From the NCBI GenBank assembly GCA_002007465.1, contig LNAC01000003.1:10527142-10591141 (forward strand): DNA of 64,000 bases, given 5' to 3'. The notes under the pieces are model-generated. The model saw only the letters and a program-made list of their open reading frames with translations. It was not told where the DNA came from and did no database searches. This DNA comes from Ailurus styani. Lineage: Eukaryota > Chordata > Mammalia > Carnivora > Ailuridae. Each line of letters opens with the position of its first letter. Within the stretch, counting starts at the first letter, position 1. Position numbers and translations under genes: made by a program. This document shows positions 46,441 through 58,445 of the stretch, piece by piece.

Positions 46441-46683
46441 TTTTTTTTTTTATTTTTTTTTTTTATTTATTTTTTTTATTTTTTTTTTTAAGATTTTATT
46501 TATTCATTTGACACAGAGAGAGAGATTACAAGCAGGCAGAGAGGCAGGCAGAGAGAGAGGAGAGAGGAGGAAGCAGGCTCCCTGCTGAGCAGAGAGCCTG
46601 ATGTGGGCCTCGATCCCAGGACCCTGGGATCATGACCTGAGCCGAAGGCAGCGGCTTTAACCCACTGAGCCACCCAGGCGCCC
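46441..46683 (-). mobile_element. Can-SINE, young, antisense, long T-rich tail
   Basis: T-rich tail (46441-46489), then AAGATTTTATTTATTCATTT, CT/GA-rich middle, head GAGCCACCCAGGCGCCC. Duplication AAAATTTTCTT at 46430-46440 and 46684-46694. Sense strand has 'AAAGCCGCTGCC', as in the 3429 copy. Confidence 0.95.
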
Positions 46684-46799
46684 AAAATTTTCTTGATTCA
46701 TTAGGTTATTTAGCTGCATAGACACACAACATGCAGCTGATGATTCACTGAATTCATCTGATAATATTACTGATATAATAATAATTATTATATGAAAAG

Positions 46800-47025
46800 A
46801 ACCTGAAATGCAGTAATATATAATTACTAATTTATTTGATCCTCACAATCACTCTATATGATACATACTGTCATTATTACCTAGTATATAGTTAATGAAA
46901 CTATGACACAGAGATGTTAAGTAACTCTTTTGGGGCATAGACAGTAAATGGCCTTGTTGGATTAAAACTTAGGCAGTTTGAATGCTAGAATCTGTTTTCT
47001 TAACCATGTTGCTACACAAGCTCTA
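46800..47025 (-). repeat. MIR SINE, antisense
   Basis: 'tttatttgatcctcacaatc', 'tgacacagagatgttaagta', 'cttaggcagtttgaatgcta', 'ttcttaaccatgttgctaca' occur in antisense MIR order. Confidence 0.85.
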
Positions 47026-47029
47026 GTAA

Positions 47030-47490
47030 TATAATTATTTAAATGTTCATCCCTTTTCCCCACTGGGCTATAGATTTTACTATATCCTCTTTCATCTCTG
47101 TATTGATATGTCCCAGTTTGACTACAAGTGTATTAAATGATTCATTTTGAATTCATAAGTCTATTTGGTTAAGATCCCATTAGACTGCAGAATAATTTAG
47201 TTTTTATGAAAACTGTTAGTATTTAACTTAATTTTATGCCTTTCCTACATGAAGATGATAGAGTTTCCTTCAGTAAAGCAAACATTTTAGATTCTTAGTA
47301 TATAATGAAGTTGAATTCTGTATTTTTTACTTCTCGTATCTTTTGCTCCTCCTCCCCATCTCTTTCTCTCTTCTCTTGTAGCCAAAGCAGATATATTTAA
47401 TCAACTTAATGAGGGTAACAGATGCAGTTTTTCACCATGAATAAACAATGGGACAAAATAAGAATTCTTGACTTCTCAAAGATTCACTTA
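47030..47490. other. no gene seen
   Basis: Unique AT-rich sequence. Confidence 0.4.
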
Positions 47491-47494
47491 ATCA

Positions 47495-47630
47495 TTTGAT
47501 AATAATTATTGAGTGCTTACTATGAGGTAGGGAGTCTATTAGATACTGAAGCCAGAGAGAAGAACAAAAATTTACATAATTCCTACCATAATGGAGCAGT
47601 CTAATGGGAACACAGTCATTAATTAAATGG
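47495..47630 (-). repeat. L2 3'-end relic, antisense
   Basis: 'taattattgagtgcttacta' and 'ttacataattcctaccataa' with 'ggagcagtctaatgggaaca' match the antisense L2 end. Confidence 0.65.
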
Positions 47631-47686
47631 CTGAACGAAACAATCCTCAGAAATATTGGTATATGCCCCTCTGTTTTTGTGTTTTC

Positions 47687-47859
47687 GAAGATTTATTTAT
47701 TTATTTATTTGAGAGCAAGAGGAAAGGGAGGGGCAGAGGAAGAGGGAGCAGACTCCCTGCTGAGCACAGAGCCAGATGCAAAATTCCATCCCAGGACCCT
47801 GAGACCATGACCTGAGCGGAAGAGTCAGGGGCTTAACCCACTGAGCCACCCAGGCACCC
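47687..47859 (-). mobile_element. Can-SINE, antisense
   Basis: (ATTT)n tail, GA-rich middle, 'ctccctgctgagcacagagc', head GAGCCACCCAGGCACCC. Possible target duplication around TGCCCCTnTTTT (47663 and 47860). Two open frames here are SINE-derived. Confidence 0.9.
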
Positions 47860-47871
47860 TGCCCCTATTTT

Positions 47872-49130
47872 AATACCATATTCCAAATAAGTCAAAGCCA
47901 CAGATAAATAGTCAACTCTAAACTTTTTTTTTAAAGTTTTTTTGTAACTTTGATCCCATTCTGTGCTTTAGACCAAGCTTGGTGTGTGGGGGAATGAAAT
48001 AGTATTGAAATTTAATATGTGGCTCCAACTGGGTAACCCGAACATTCTGGTATCGTTCCAACTTTAAATCTTGACTAAAATGATAAACTGTAGTTCACCT
48101 ACAAAGCAGCATTCCTAGTATAGACCCAGATATAGCACTCATTGACATGGAACCATTTGGTAGAAAAAAAACGAGGTGACTGGTTTGAGTAAATGTCAGA
48201 GTAGAACGATTCTCAAACCACAGCCTTGCCAAGTTTGTCAACATGACCTCCAGTCTTTTTTCTTGTGGCACTTACACTCAAAACTGCATTAAGCAATTTA
48301 CTTAAGTAATCCTTTTATGAGTAGCTGCTACTCAAGAGGCACAGAGAATTCAAGCAGAGGTGAAAGGTTAATTTTGGGGGAAAAAAAGATAAATCACAAA
48401 TACGAGTAAAAGATATACTTAAAAAGTTTCTCCTTAGGAGAGTTAGTTATTTTACTCTTCATGTCATATTCACTTGTTTTTGAGGAAACTGTATACCAGG
48501 GAAGTTGATGGGAATTATACCTCCAAAGTGATCCACGTTCAAATAAAGGACTTGATACATAATACCAAGATAATTGTTTTGTTCCTTCGGTATGATAAAA
48601 CTAAAATCACACACCTTCTTACTAATTTTTAATAGTTTATTTCTAGTTTATTTGTTGAATTTGGGACAATAATGAGACACTTTGATCCCAAAACTTTTAA
48701 GATACTCGCTCTGAATAGCCATATGTAAACAGACAGAAATGAATCCAAGAAGATTTTTATCTATTCACACACACACACAGTGACAATAATATTCTGGGAC
48801 AGGGCAAATGAGGGTATAAAGATCAATAGAATCTGACCTCAGCTAAATTTGGTCCAATTGCAACATCCTTCTCGATTAAATTTGGTCCAATTGCAACATC
48901 CTTCTCGATTCAGTAATTATTAGTAGTGTTTTTTAATTGACATTTTAATCCAGCATCTTTTGGAACCCTTTCAATGCTTAGGTCTTATTATTCAAAATTA
49001 AAGTCTCATAATTCTAGATTATTAAACTCAAAATTTAAGGCAAATTTTACCCAGGTAAAACTCTTAGTTGGTCTTTCCAAGAGAATAAAAATTGATGTAT
49101 TTTCCTCTCATTGTTATACAATTTACTGGG
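47872..49130. other. no gene seen; tandem duplication
   Basis: Unique sequence apart from the 33-base tandem duplication at 48844-48909 and a short (CA)5 near 48771. Confidence 0.45.
48844..48909 (+). repeat. perfect 33-base tandem duplication
   Basis: A unit starting TAAATTTGGTCCAATTGCAA and ending CATCCTTCTCGAT occurs twice in direct succession (48844-48876, 48877-48909) without a mismatch, so it is recent. Confidence 0.98.
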
Positions 49131-49139
49131 GAGACAGAA

Positions 49140-49258
49140 TGATGTATGGAAAGGAGCCCTGGACTTGAGGTTAGAAAATAGGGTCCCAGATTTCCCTCTA
49201 AAGAGCTCTTTAAACTGAAAGAACTTTCTTAACTTCTCTGAGTTTTCACTTTTTCCCA
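49140..49258 (+). repeat. MIR-family relic
   Basis: 'gagccctggacttgaggtta', 'tttcttaacttctctgagtt' resemble the MIR-group head (GAGCACTGGACTTGGAGTCA) and core. Divergent. Confidence 0.5.
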
Positions 49259-49611
49259 ATGTTTTTGGGAAGACCTAAAATAAACATGGAATCATGTTTA
49301 TTAAGCAATGTTACAAAACTAACACATAATTACTGCTATTATCCTTAGTCAAAATCTACTAAGTTTAGGTCAAAATGGTTATAAACTTTCCTCCTCTTAC
49401 ATACTAACTATTCTTCTCAGAGGAGCATTACTTCCGTGTCCTACTCAAGATGTCTTGATTATCTTGTTGGGACACAATTCTCAGAAGTCTGCAGCATTTA
49501 TTAACTCTTTAGCTGCTATGAAACCCACTGAATGTCAAAAAACTAATACATCCTCAACAACTATAGATGAGACTGTTGAACTTTGATAAACACAAGCCTA
49601 TTTAAATTATA

Positions 49612-49811
49612 TTTTTTTAAGATTTTATTTATTTATTTGACACAGAGAGAGAGATTACAAATAGGCAGAGAGGCAGGCAGAGAGACAGGGAGAGGAGGAA
49701 GCAGGCTCCCCGCTGAGCAGAGAGCCCGATGCGGGCCTCGATCCCAGGACGCTGAGATCATGACCTGAGCCGAAAGCAGAGGCTTTAACCCACTGAGCCA
49801 CCCAGGCGCCC
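49612..49811 (-). mobile_element. Can-SINE, very young, antisense
   Basis: Intact antisense copy ending GAGCCACCCAGGCGCCC. On its sense strand it has GCTTTCGG, CTCAGCGTCC and TTGTAATCTC, shared with the 21774 and 55355 copies. Short T-rich target duplication (ATTTTTT) at both ends. Confidence 0.94.
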
Positions 49812-49820
49812 ATTTTTTTT

Positions 49821-50560
49821 CTTTATACATATGAAATGATGAGAGAGCAGGTAAAATCTCGTTTGAATGAGCTCTGAAGAAAGGTTTTAGAAATCACACA
49901 CATTTTGCCCATGTAAGTAATGTTTACAGTCAGTGAATATATATCTGAAAGCATTAGTCATGAATGTACTTTTCATATTATTTCCTTATGAGAAGGGGCA
50001 AGTGTCATGTAATTATTTGAAAAAGAGATTTCGGGCAGACAAGTTCTTTTTTCATTACTTCCCAATGCTTTAAGTAGTTTACTTAAATATTCTTCACAAG
50101 ATTGTCTCCTAAGTGATCTGAGAAAAATACATGGTTTTAATAGTGTATGTGTTGGTGGGCATTTGGAAAGGTTCTAAAATGTGCCATCTGTACTTCTGAG
50201 ATAAACAAGTTTGAGATAATTTAGCAACTAAGCAGGAACTTACTTTAAGAAATGAAAAAGATGTTATGCTTGCTGGAGATTTCATTTTTAAGATCAAAAA
50301 CAATGTGGCACACAACAAGGTACTTTCTGAGGAAATGAAAATGATTGTCAACAAGTGGCATAATAACTTGTTTCTAATATAAGTCTTATTGATCTGATGT
50401 TACCTCTTCTTTATATCTTATAATGATGTATAATGAGTCTCTGTGAAGTTCATTGCCACTTTATATTTACAAGAAGAACTGGACACACTTTCCTGAATAC
50501 TTTTTTACTCTCTTAAAATCATGTGGGAAAAGAAACATGGCAGTGGATTTCAATATAAAC
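49821..50560. other. no gene seen
   Basis: Unique AT-rich sequence; 81-codon minus frame at 50109-50354 unremarkable. Confidence 0.45.
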
Positions 50561-50566
50561 CCAAAA

Positions 50567-50757
50567 TGGGGCAACTGGGTGGCCCAGTCAGTTAAGGGTC
50601 TGCCTTCGGCCCAGGTCATGATCTCAGGGTCCTGGGATTGAGCCTGTTTTTAGGCTCCCTACTCAGTGGGGAGCCTGCTTCTCCCTCTTCTCCCTGGCTC
50701 ATGCTCTCTGTTGCTCTGTCTCTCCCTCTCTCAAATAAATAAATAAAATATTTTTTT
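50567..50757 (+). mobile_element. Can-SINE
   Basis: Head GGGGCAACTGGGTGGCCCAG, 'catgatctcagggtcctggg', tail (AAAT)n AAAATATTTTTT. No clear target duplication. Confidence 0.9.
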
Positions 50758-50809
50758 AAATGAAAAGAAATTAGAGTTGTATCATTTCAAGGATTAAGAA
50801 ATGTGTTGG

Positions 50810-51011
50810 GGGACACCTGGGTCGCTCAGTTGGTTAAACATCTGTCTTCTGTTCAGGTCATGATCCCAGGGTCCTGGGATCGAGTTCCACAATAGGCTCT
50901 TGTTCAGCAGAAAGCCTGCTTCTCTCTCTGCTTGCCACTCCACCTGCTTGTGCTCTCTCTCTCTCTCTGACAAATAAATAAATAAAATCTTAAAAAAAAA
51001 GAGAGAGAAGT
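50810..51011 (+). mobile_element. Can-SINE with target duplication
   Basis: Head GGACACCTGGGTCGCTCAGT, tail (AAAT)n AAAATCTTA-n then (GA)n. Flanks AAATGTGTTGG (50799-50809) and AAATGGGTTGG (51012-51022). Lies just 50 bases after the previous SINE in the same orientation. Confidence 0.9.
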
Positions 51012-51499
51012 AAATGGGTTGGAATTGAGGCAAACTTAAAATGATCAAATGATGAAGAACAATCAAAGTTACAAAGACCCTTACTCTAGGTTAGGAAAAC
51101 TGTTGTTTTATGTAAGGGTTACTTTTTAAATTCAGTTTGTAAAGTAAGATTCTAGTGTACCCAATTATGCAACTCACTGAAGTTTGTTAGCAGTGCCTGT
51201 AACTATGGATGTTCTGTAGCTAAAAATTGCAGTTCTTCCAGATTCTTCAACTATGTGCTATTACTGTTACTGAATTTGAATATGTTTTTCATTCTCAAAA
51301 TTCATCAGTGGATTATTTAACTAGAAAATATTTTTGACCAACAATGTATGCAATATCTATATCAGATGTTCTATAAGTTTTCTAAGAAGGCAACAAAGAA
51401 CCCAACACTCCTCTAATTATTCTCCAATAAGAGTTTTCAGTCATAGCTAGGATTTTCAGATTATAAAACAAAAGCCAATTCTGAAAGCACAGTGGCTAA

Positions 51500-51660
51500 A
51501 ATATTAAGCACTAGACATAAGATCCAAGTTCCTAAAGCTAACTGAGTCATGAGTTGTGTAACCTGAGCAAATTATTTCTCTGTGTATATTTCCTTTTCTG
51601 TGATGGGAAATAACTGGATTAGATGCTCCCAAGTCTCTTAAATTTCAAGAGAAGTCATGA
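51500..51660 (+). repeat. MIR-family relic
   Basis: 'gatccaagttcctaaagcta', 'gagttgtgtaacctgagcaa', 'tttccttttctgtgatggga' then 'ctggattagatgctcccaag' follow MIR-group sense order. Confidence 0.65.
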
Positions 51661-54085
51661 TATAGCAGCTCCTGTTCCCAAATCACACCTGAGAAGTTTT
51701 TAGTTCTAATAGTGTGATAGGGTTATATTTAGAAATAAGATATAAGTAGATAAGAAAATTCTATTTATTTCCTCTCTGAAGTGGTGATACATTTCTTCAT
51801 AGTTTTTCGCAATTGTAAGTATCGTGGGAACGACCTAACATAAATTGCCCAAGAATACCTATCAAGGAACATAAGTTGCTCGGAAGACTAAAATGCTGTT
51901 TAGTAGGTAAAATAATTTACAAACCTGTCCACTTTATCAGCACACAATAATCAGTAGCCAATTATCATCCTAGGTTTTCTTATAATTTTTAATCAATAAC
52001 ATCTGTTTGCTCTGTTTTCCAATTACTATTTCTCCAACAAATGACCCAAATAAAACTTCAAAAGAAGTAGAAGTGAAAAAACTCATGTGAGAAAACAACC
52101 TCAAAATCGTTTCATAAGAACATAATTTGTAGATAAAACTTCTGTTTGACTGAACTGAAGTTAATTAGGTAGTATATAGTCAATCTTAGGCAACGAAGCC
52201 TTTTAAACAAAACGTATCTTTTTCCCCCCTGAATTGGGAGGAAGGGGACTATTATGATGAATTGCTACTTTTGCTCTTTACTCTGAGATTTCTCAGTTGA
52301 AATAGAGAAATACAATGATACAGTCCAGAGCCGAGTCAGCTAAGATTACATTCTTTGTACCAAGGGAGTTTTAAAAAAATAAGCCCTAAATGTCCAAAGG
52401 GCACACAGATAACTTCTGAGTAGCTCAAACATAAACAGGAAAGAAATTTGATAGAAAAACCTTGGTGGTGGTCCAGATCAGGTCTAATTACTGTCGCTCC
52501 TTATAAAAAAATTTGAATTAATAGGGTGGGAGGAGAAAGGAAATGGAAAAGCCTGATGAGCTTTCCGACTTTATAATCTGAAACCTTGACCCTCTTTCAG
52601 AATGGGGCTCCCCCCATGAAACTGCCTGAGTTGATATATGAATTAGTATTTTATGGGGTGGGAGAAGTCTTAATGAGACATCTCTCTGGTCTTCTTACCT
52701 GTTTTCAAGAACATTTATGGAGAGAGTCAGGCTCTCCCTACTCATGAAACAACCCAAGACATTCTAAAGGCTTAGCCTTCAGTTACTCACAGGTGTCAAT
52801 TTAAGTAAAAAAATTAGTTAGGTCTACTATTTAGCATTAATTAGAGACATGTTTCTACCTACATGTTGCGTGTATATTTTACATATGAATATTTCTTTAG
52901 ACATTATTTCTACGTATTATCAGTACTACAATAAATCAAGAAATCTGTGGTTCAACATCTTAAGTTATTTTTTTATTACAAAAATAGTTAAAAACTCTAA
53001 TAAGCTTTCTTTTAAGATAGACTAAATCTGGCGAATAAATAAATCAATGCACTGTGTGTTTCGAAGAGATTTATTTCATTCAGCCCAGAAGCACTGTGGC
53101 AGTAACTTCAATTCAGCCACTTACTTGCTGGACCACTGCAGGGCTGTTCCAATCTCTTGCTGATAAATAATGCCCCTTAAGATTAGTTAAATGCAAAGCA
53201 GATTGAAATTCAATTGGGTTCCTGATATAATTTTGTGAATTAAAATAATAGCTTAAAAGTTAGAACTTTTACCAAAGCATTTGATGTTGGGAGTTTGTAA
53301 CAATTACTATTGTTACTATATAAATATTTATATTCATGGGAAACACTAAAATTTATTCTCAAATGCATGGAGTTTGCCACATAGGTTAAACCCACCGCAT
53401 GCAACCCCAAGGTTATCAGCATTACACAGACATTCATGCTAAGTGCCTCCTGAATTCACCAATAAGAGTAACATCCTTCCACCTTGACCAACTATTTAGA
53501 ATTAAAATACAAAGATCTGATGGGACATAATCTCATAATTTCCCTGCTTAAATATACATAAGAAAATGTAAAGGAGAAAGAGGAACATTTAGGCTCTATT
53601 TAGTGTATTAATGTTCATTAGTACATGATTCATTATTTTATATTTTTTGAAATATCGTCAATAGTTGTTACCTATAGTTACTGTGATATCAAAGGTATTC
53701 ACTTTGCCACAGAGCCCCAAGAGAAATATTTCTTGGATCTTGGTCTCAAGAACATCTGTCTCATTCCTCAGTAGTTAGCATGTCTTTTACTTCTATTTTT
53801 TGGTCAGTGTTAAGTCTTTCTGTTTCAGAGTTGCTAGGAGGTTGAACACAGTAATTGGGGCAAATTTATTTAATCGTGCAGGTGTCTTTTGGTATGCATT
53901 ACAGTACATAAGCTGGTATTACAGTGACTACATCAAGATCAAAGGCAAATAAGGAGCTAATATTGCATATATTTTAGTAAGATTTCTTTATTTTGTTATA
54001 GAACAAGGTGCTAGGTGCACGTGTTGGAAGAAAGAAAACAAAGGAAAGGGATTTCAAAAGATGAAAAACAAGAGAGCTGTGTTCT
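51661..54085. other. no gene seen
   Basis: About 2.4 kb without recognisable repeats. Open frames are short and featureless. Confidence 0.45.
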
Positions 54086-54100
54086 AAAAAATAGGAAGGC

Positions 54101-54277
54101 ATGGGCCACCTGGGTGGCTCAGTCTGTTAAGTGACTAACTCTTGATACCAGCTCAGGTCATGATCTCAAGGTCATGAGATAGAACCCCATGTGGGGCTCT
54201 GCTCTCTCCTTCTGCCCCTCCCCCTGCCTGCATTCTCTCTCTCTCTCTCCCTCTCTCTCACAGAAAAAGAAAAAAAA
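54101..54277 (+). mobile_element. Can-SINE, older copy
   Basis: Head GGCCACCTGGGTGGCTCAGT, 'tcttgataccagctcaggtc', CT-rich end and A tail without AAAT repeats. Approximate duplication AATAGGAAGGC (54090-54100) / AAGAGGAAGGC (54281-54291). Confidence 0.88.
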
Positions 54278-54474
54278 AAAAAGAGGAAGGCCGGAAAGCA
54301 TCACTTTCTCACTGGGAAGAATGTGCTCTTGTATCCACTGGGCTTCACCATTGCTGAGGTGAAGTAATTACAAAGGGGAACAGAAGTGCAGTCTCTCCAA
54401 ACATCGATATAACTTCAGGGAAAACCTTCTCTCCTCTCCCCCCACCTCCCTTTTGAAACATCTGTTTGTAGTTG

Positions 54475-54640
54475 TATTAATTTGGTGCCTTATTCTTCCA
54501 TAATAACCATCACAGTTTGAAACTTTATTTTTACATATTTATTGTTGGTGTCTCCCACCAGAGTGTAGGTTGCATGACAGAAAGGATGATGCACGTTTTG
54601 TTTACCACATCATTCCCAGGGCTTAGCCACCTCTAGCAAG
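54475..54640 (+). repeat. L2 3'-end relic
   Basis: 'tatttattgttggtgtctcc', 'ccagagtgtaggttgcatga' and 'ttcccagggcttagccacct' follow the L2 3' end. Confidence 0.7.
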
Positions 54641-54734
54641 CAGTTTGAAAAATATGTGATACACCTACTGAGAAACTCATTATAAAAGGTTATAGGACAA
54701 AACGTGAAATGATTTTAGTCAGAGTACTCAAGGG

Positions 54735-55015
54735 CAAGGGCAGAAAGAAGAAGGAGAATGACTTCGGCGAGGTAGCTCTGTGACTTCCTGGTCCTTCCTG
54801 CCTTCTCGTCTGTAGAGGGTCATCTTCTCATATCCTCACACAGTGGAGAGCAAAGAGGAAGCTTTCTCTTACCTTTTCATCGAAGGGTGTTAATCCCATT
54901 GTGAGAACTCCACCCTCATCACCTAATTATTTCCCAGTCCCTCCGAATACCAACACATTGAGGCTTAGGATTTCAACGTGAGTTTTAGAGCGACAGACAC
55001 ACTGAACCCAGAACA
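54735..55015 (-). mobile_element. MLT1 LTR relic (ERVL-MaLR)
   Basis: 'tatcctcacacagtggagag', 'gggtgttaatcccattgtga', 'ctccaccctcatcacctaat', 'acattgaggcttaggatttc' match the antisense 5' part of an MLT1 LTR. No internal region seen; probably a decayed solo LTR. Confidence 0.78.
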
Positions 55016-55019
55016 TGTA

Positions 55020-55340
55020 CAGAATAGGTTTTAAAATGTAATAGTTGCTAACAGTTCTTTTGAATAAAGATAGGGTTAACAAGCTTATCTTTTACTTGAT
55101 CTTTTGATGTGAATTACACAGATACTTGTACTTGAATGAGACATGTTTTTGCAACCATCTTAACTTTGTTAAACAAAGTCTGATACAGCAAAATAAAATT
55201 GTTAGAAAATGAAAAGGAGGGTTTTACACAGGCCAGCTTTTTGTGTATTAGACCCAATTTCTGCAAACGTGGGTATACTTAAAAATATACATGAGGTAGT
55301 AAGTTGCCAGAATGATTTTTATGTGGTCATTTGAAATTAA
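55020..55340. other. no gene seen
   Basis: Unique AT-rich sequence. Confidence 0.4.
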
Positions 55341-55354
55341 ATAAAAAGAGCAAG

Positions 55355-55549
55355 AGGGCGCCTGGGTGGCTCAGTGGGTTAAAGCCTCTGCTTTCGGCTC
55401 AGGTCATGATCTCAGCGTCTTTGGATCGAGGCCCGCATCGGGCTCTCTGCTCAGCGGGGAGCCTGCTTCCTCCTCTCCCTGTCTCTCTGCCTAGTAACTT
55501 GTAATCTCTCTCTCTGTGTCAAATAAATGAATAAAATCTTAAAAAAAAA
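55355..55549 (+). mobile_element. Can-SINE, very young full-length
   Basis: Head AGGGCGCCTGGGTGGCTCAG, A tail, perfect 12-base duplication AAAAAGAGCAAG at 55343-55354 and 55550-55561. Shares GCTTTCGG, CTCAGCGTC and CTTGTAATCTC with the copies at 21774 and 49612. Confidence 0.96.
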
Positions 55550-55561
55550 AAAAAGAGCAAG

Positions 55562-56984
55562 TGACCTAATACCATAACTTTTCCATCTTGTTTTTTTTTT
55601 CTTTCTTTCAATAGGTTCAGGTAACACTCATCATCTCATATAGATACAATAAAAGAAAGAAAAAAATTTCTCCTTGTGATGGTAACTCTTAGGATTTACT
55701 CTTTTAACACTGTCTTATACATAATACAGCAGTGGTAGCTATGAATTTCTCTCCAAATGTTGTTCAAAAGGAAAATGAAAAAGAATAAATTCAAAGGGAT
55801 TCTCTGAGTTCACACAAGAATGTGAGAACAAAGGTTTTACCTCCCTCCCTTATTATGAGCCACCATATATGTTTTTTTCAATTAACAAATGTCTTTAAAA
55901 AAGGAAAGTACTAATCCATTTAAGGAAAAGAGAGATTCTGGCTTATTTTTTTAGTTAATTGTAGGGTCATTCTCTCCCCAAAAGCACAAATTGACTAGAA
56001 AAGCAGATATACCTTAACTTGAAAGGGGCCCTTTAAATTTTAGTGGCTCTTAAAGACAGGCATTGATGATGATCACTGATAAACCGAGGCTAGGATGGGA
56101 TCCATGGACAAGGTGGTATCCATACCCAGAGGGAAGAACACTGCAGCTTGGCATCAGGCCCATAATGTTTCTGCTCCTTTTTTATGTTCTACGTATGGTA
56201 ATCAAGAGTCCCATTAAAGTAAAGAATGAAGTCTGGTAGTCTGTTGGTTATTATGCACTGGGATCATTGCTATTTGCTTTTTCAGTAATGGTGGTTTCTT
56301 TTCTGTTGAGAATTATAGAATTTTCCAAGGAAATTCTTACCTTGAGAGGATTCAGAAATTGCAGTACCTTCAGGCAACACTTAATATGGAAACAAACAAA
56401 CAAACAAAAAAAAAGAGATTTTTACTGACAAGAAAAACGATTGATAACTGTATGCTGAGAAAACCATGAAAATGTTAGGAAACCCAAGAAAACTATTCAG
56501 TGGAATCAGCTCTATGCAAATGAATACCAACATTTGCATATTTCCTTTTCCTGCTTCATACATTAAGAGGCCCCAGGTGGTGCTGAAAGAAGAGTGCAGT
56601 TTGGGGATTCTGTAACAATTTGTGTCTTTTGCTCATTCACCAGCTGTGTCAAATATGGCTGGATGGCTGGTGGGAACTTCTCATTGAGGTCACAAAAAAA
56701 AAAAAAAAGAAAGAAAGGAAAAAAAAAAAGAAAGAGTTCTTTTAAATATCTCGCTCCCGATAGTCATGCAAGTGGATAATCTGGTGAGCTAGAAAACTAT
56801 GGCTTATTATCTTAAATACAGGATTTTTTTTTATCTCGCTGGAAAATATGAGCAGGTATGAAGAAAGGTAGGTAATCAAGGAGACCCAAAGCACTGGAAA
56901 AGGAAAGAGAAAAATCATGATAAGAAAATAATACTATGTTAACATTTCTAAATATGAAATGAACAGAAATGAAAATTTACCTCT
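55562..56984. other. no gene seen; A-rich tracts
   Basis: Unique sequence with a (CAAA)n patch at about 56390-56414 and a split poly-A run at about 56693-56731. Open frames of 60 codons cross these tracts. Confidence 0.45.
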
Positions 56985-57120
56985 TGCTTGTTTATTTTAA
57001 TTAAGAAAATTGGGCATTGAAGACTGATTATGATTGGTTACATTACCTGTAGCACTCAGAGCAAAATGAGAATATGGAGTCCTTTGTTCAAAAAGCAGGA
57101 AGGAAAGTACAGTCAAAGGT
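56985..57120 (+). repeat. dispersed duplicate, copy A
   Basis: Shares with 58308-58445 'ttattttaattaagaaaatt', then aligned blocks including 'gcaaaatgagaatatggagt' (copy B: 'tcaaaatggaaatgtagagt') and 'gttcaaaaagcag'. Either an old local duplication or two copies of an ancient repeat. Confidence 0.7.
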
Positions 57121-57161
57121 AGTAAGATGTGAAACAATTTCTTTTAAAATAATTTATTACT

Positions 57162-57368
57162 GGGGCGCCTGGGTGGCTCAGTCATTAAGTATCTGTCTTC
57201 AGCTCGGGTCATGATCCCAAGGTCTGGTATCTAGCCCAGCATCTCGGGCTCCCTGCTCAATAGGAAGCCCGCTCCTCCCTCTCCCATTCCCCCTGCTTGT
57301 GTTTCCTCTCTCACTGTGTCTCTCTCTGTCAAATAAATAAATAAAATATTTATAAATAAATAAATAAT
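57162..57368 (+). mobile_element. Can-SINE with perfect 16-base duplication
   Basis: Head GGGGCGCCTGGGTGGCTCAG, tail (AAAT)n. AAAATAATTTATTACT at 57146-57161 and 57369-57384. The body is somewhat diverged while the target duplication is intact. Confidence 0.95.
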
Positions 57369-57384
57369 AAAATAATTTATTACT

Positions 57385-58300
57385 TATAAAACATGACGGG
57401 TAATACATGAGTAATAACTTAAAATTGCAAAAAATATATTTTGATGTCATATTATATATACCTTAGTACTTTGTTAATATGATATCTTGATTGCTTATAA
57501 GATTATTCTGGCTTTTTTTCTATGAATTTATTAAGTCATCCAAATTTATACTTTTAACAACTTCATTTTCAAACAGCATTATTCAGAGTGTTGTCAGTTA
57601 CTCTATGCAAATGTTTGATGGCAAAAAACTTTTGATAATTTTTAATTTAAAAGTCTTATTCTGATGTACGGGAGTTAAGAATACTTTATAGATAATATTG
57701 GGATAGATTTCTGATAAATTTAAAATGTAAGTTTTAGTATATGCTTTAATACAACTTTTGATACTCATGAAGCGGTTGATTCTTTATGGGAGATTTTTTT
57801 CTTAAAAGTTTATCAGTTCATACAAATCAATTTCACCTTAGCCTGAATTTAATTTTCAACGTAAATTTATATAACAGCATTTTCATGTTTTCTTTGACAT
57901 TTTCTACAACTTGAAGGGGTCATACAAGAAACCAAAAATGGCTTTGTGATTTATATATAATTCAAAGTACTTGCAGGTGCATTCTATCCCTGGATCTTTA
58001 ATTGCAGAAAACAATTGTCTTCTCCATTAATAATGGGTAATCTAAACTTCATATTAAAAATAGTATTCTTTTGCACTGAAAATCAATCTTAAATTTAATT
58101 TACATTTTTAAACCTCAGGCTATTTGCTTTGCAACGTTGCAGCAGTTTTCAAAACTAGAAATTCTAAACTCTTTGCAGAAATGTAATAACTCTCTGGTAT
58201 GCTTTATTGCAATGCCATGTGTAAGCTTTTATTTTGCGATAATTTACTGACAAAGTTTACTGCCTCATCAGTTATCTTTTAAAAATATTAATATAAACAA
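57385..58300. other. no gene seen
   Basis: Unique AT-rich sequence. Confidence 0.4.
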
Positions 58301-58307
58301 AAAAATT

Positions 58308-58445
58308 CCCACTTACCTATTTATTTTAATTAAGAAAATTAGACACATAAGACTTTAATCAGAGATGGCTATGCAATTTGTAAAGCTCAGTTCAAAATGG
58401 AAATGTAGAGTCTTATTCAAAAAGCAGAGGGAAAAGTGTAGTAAT
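58308..58445 (+). repeat. dispersed duplicate, copy B
   Basis: Counterpart of 56985-57120, same orientation, about 1.3 kb away, clearly diverged. Confidence 0.7.
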
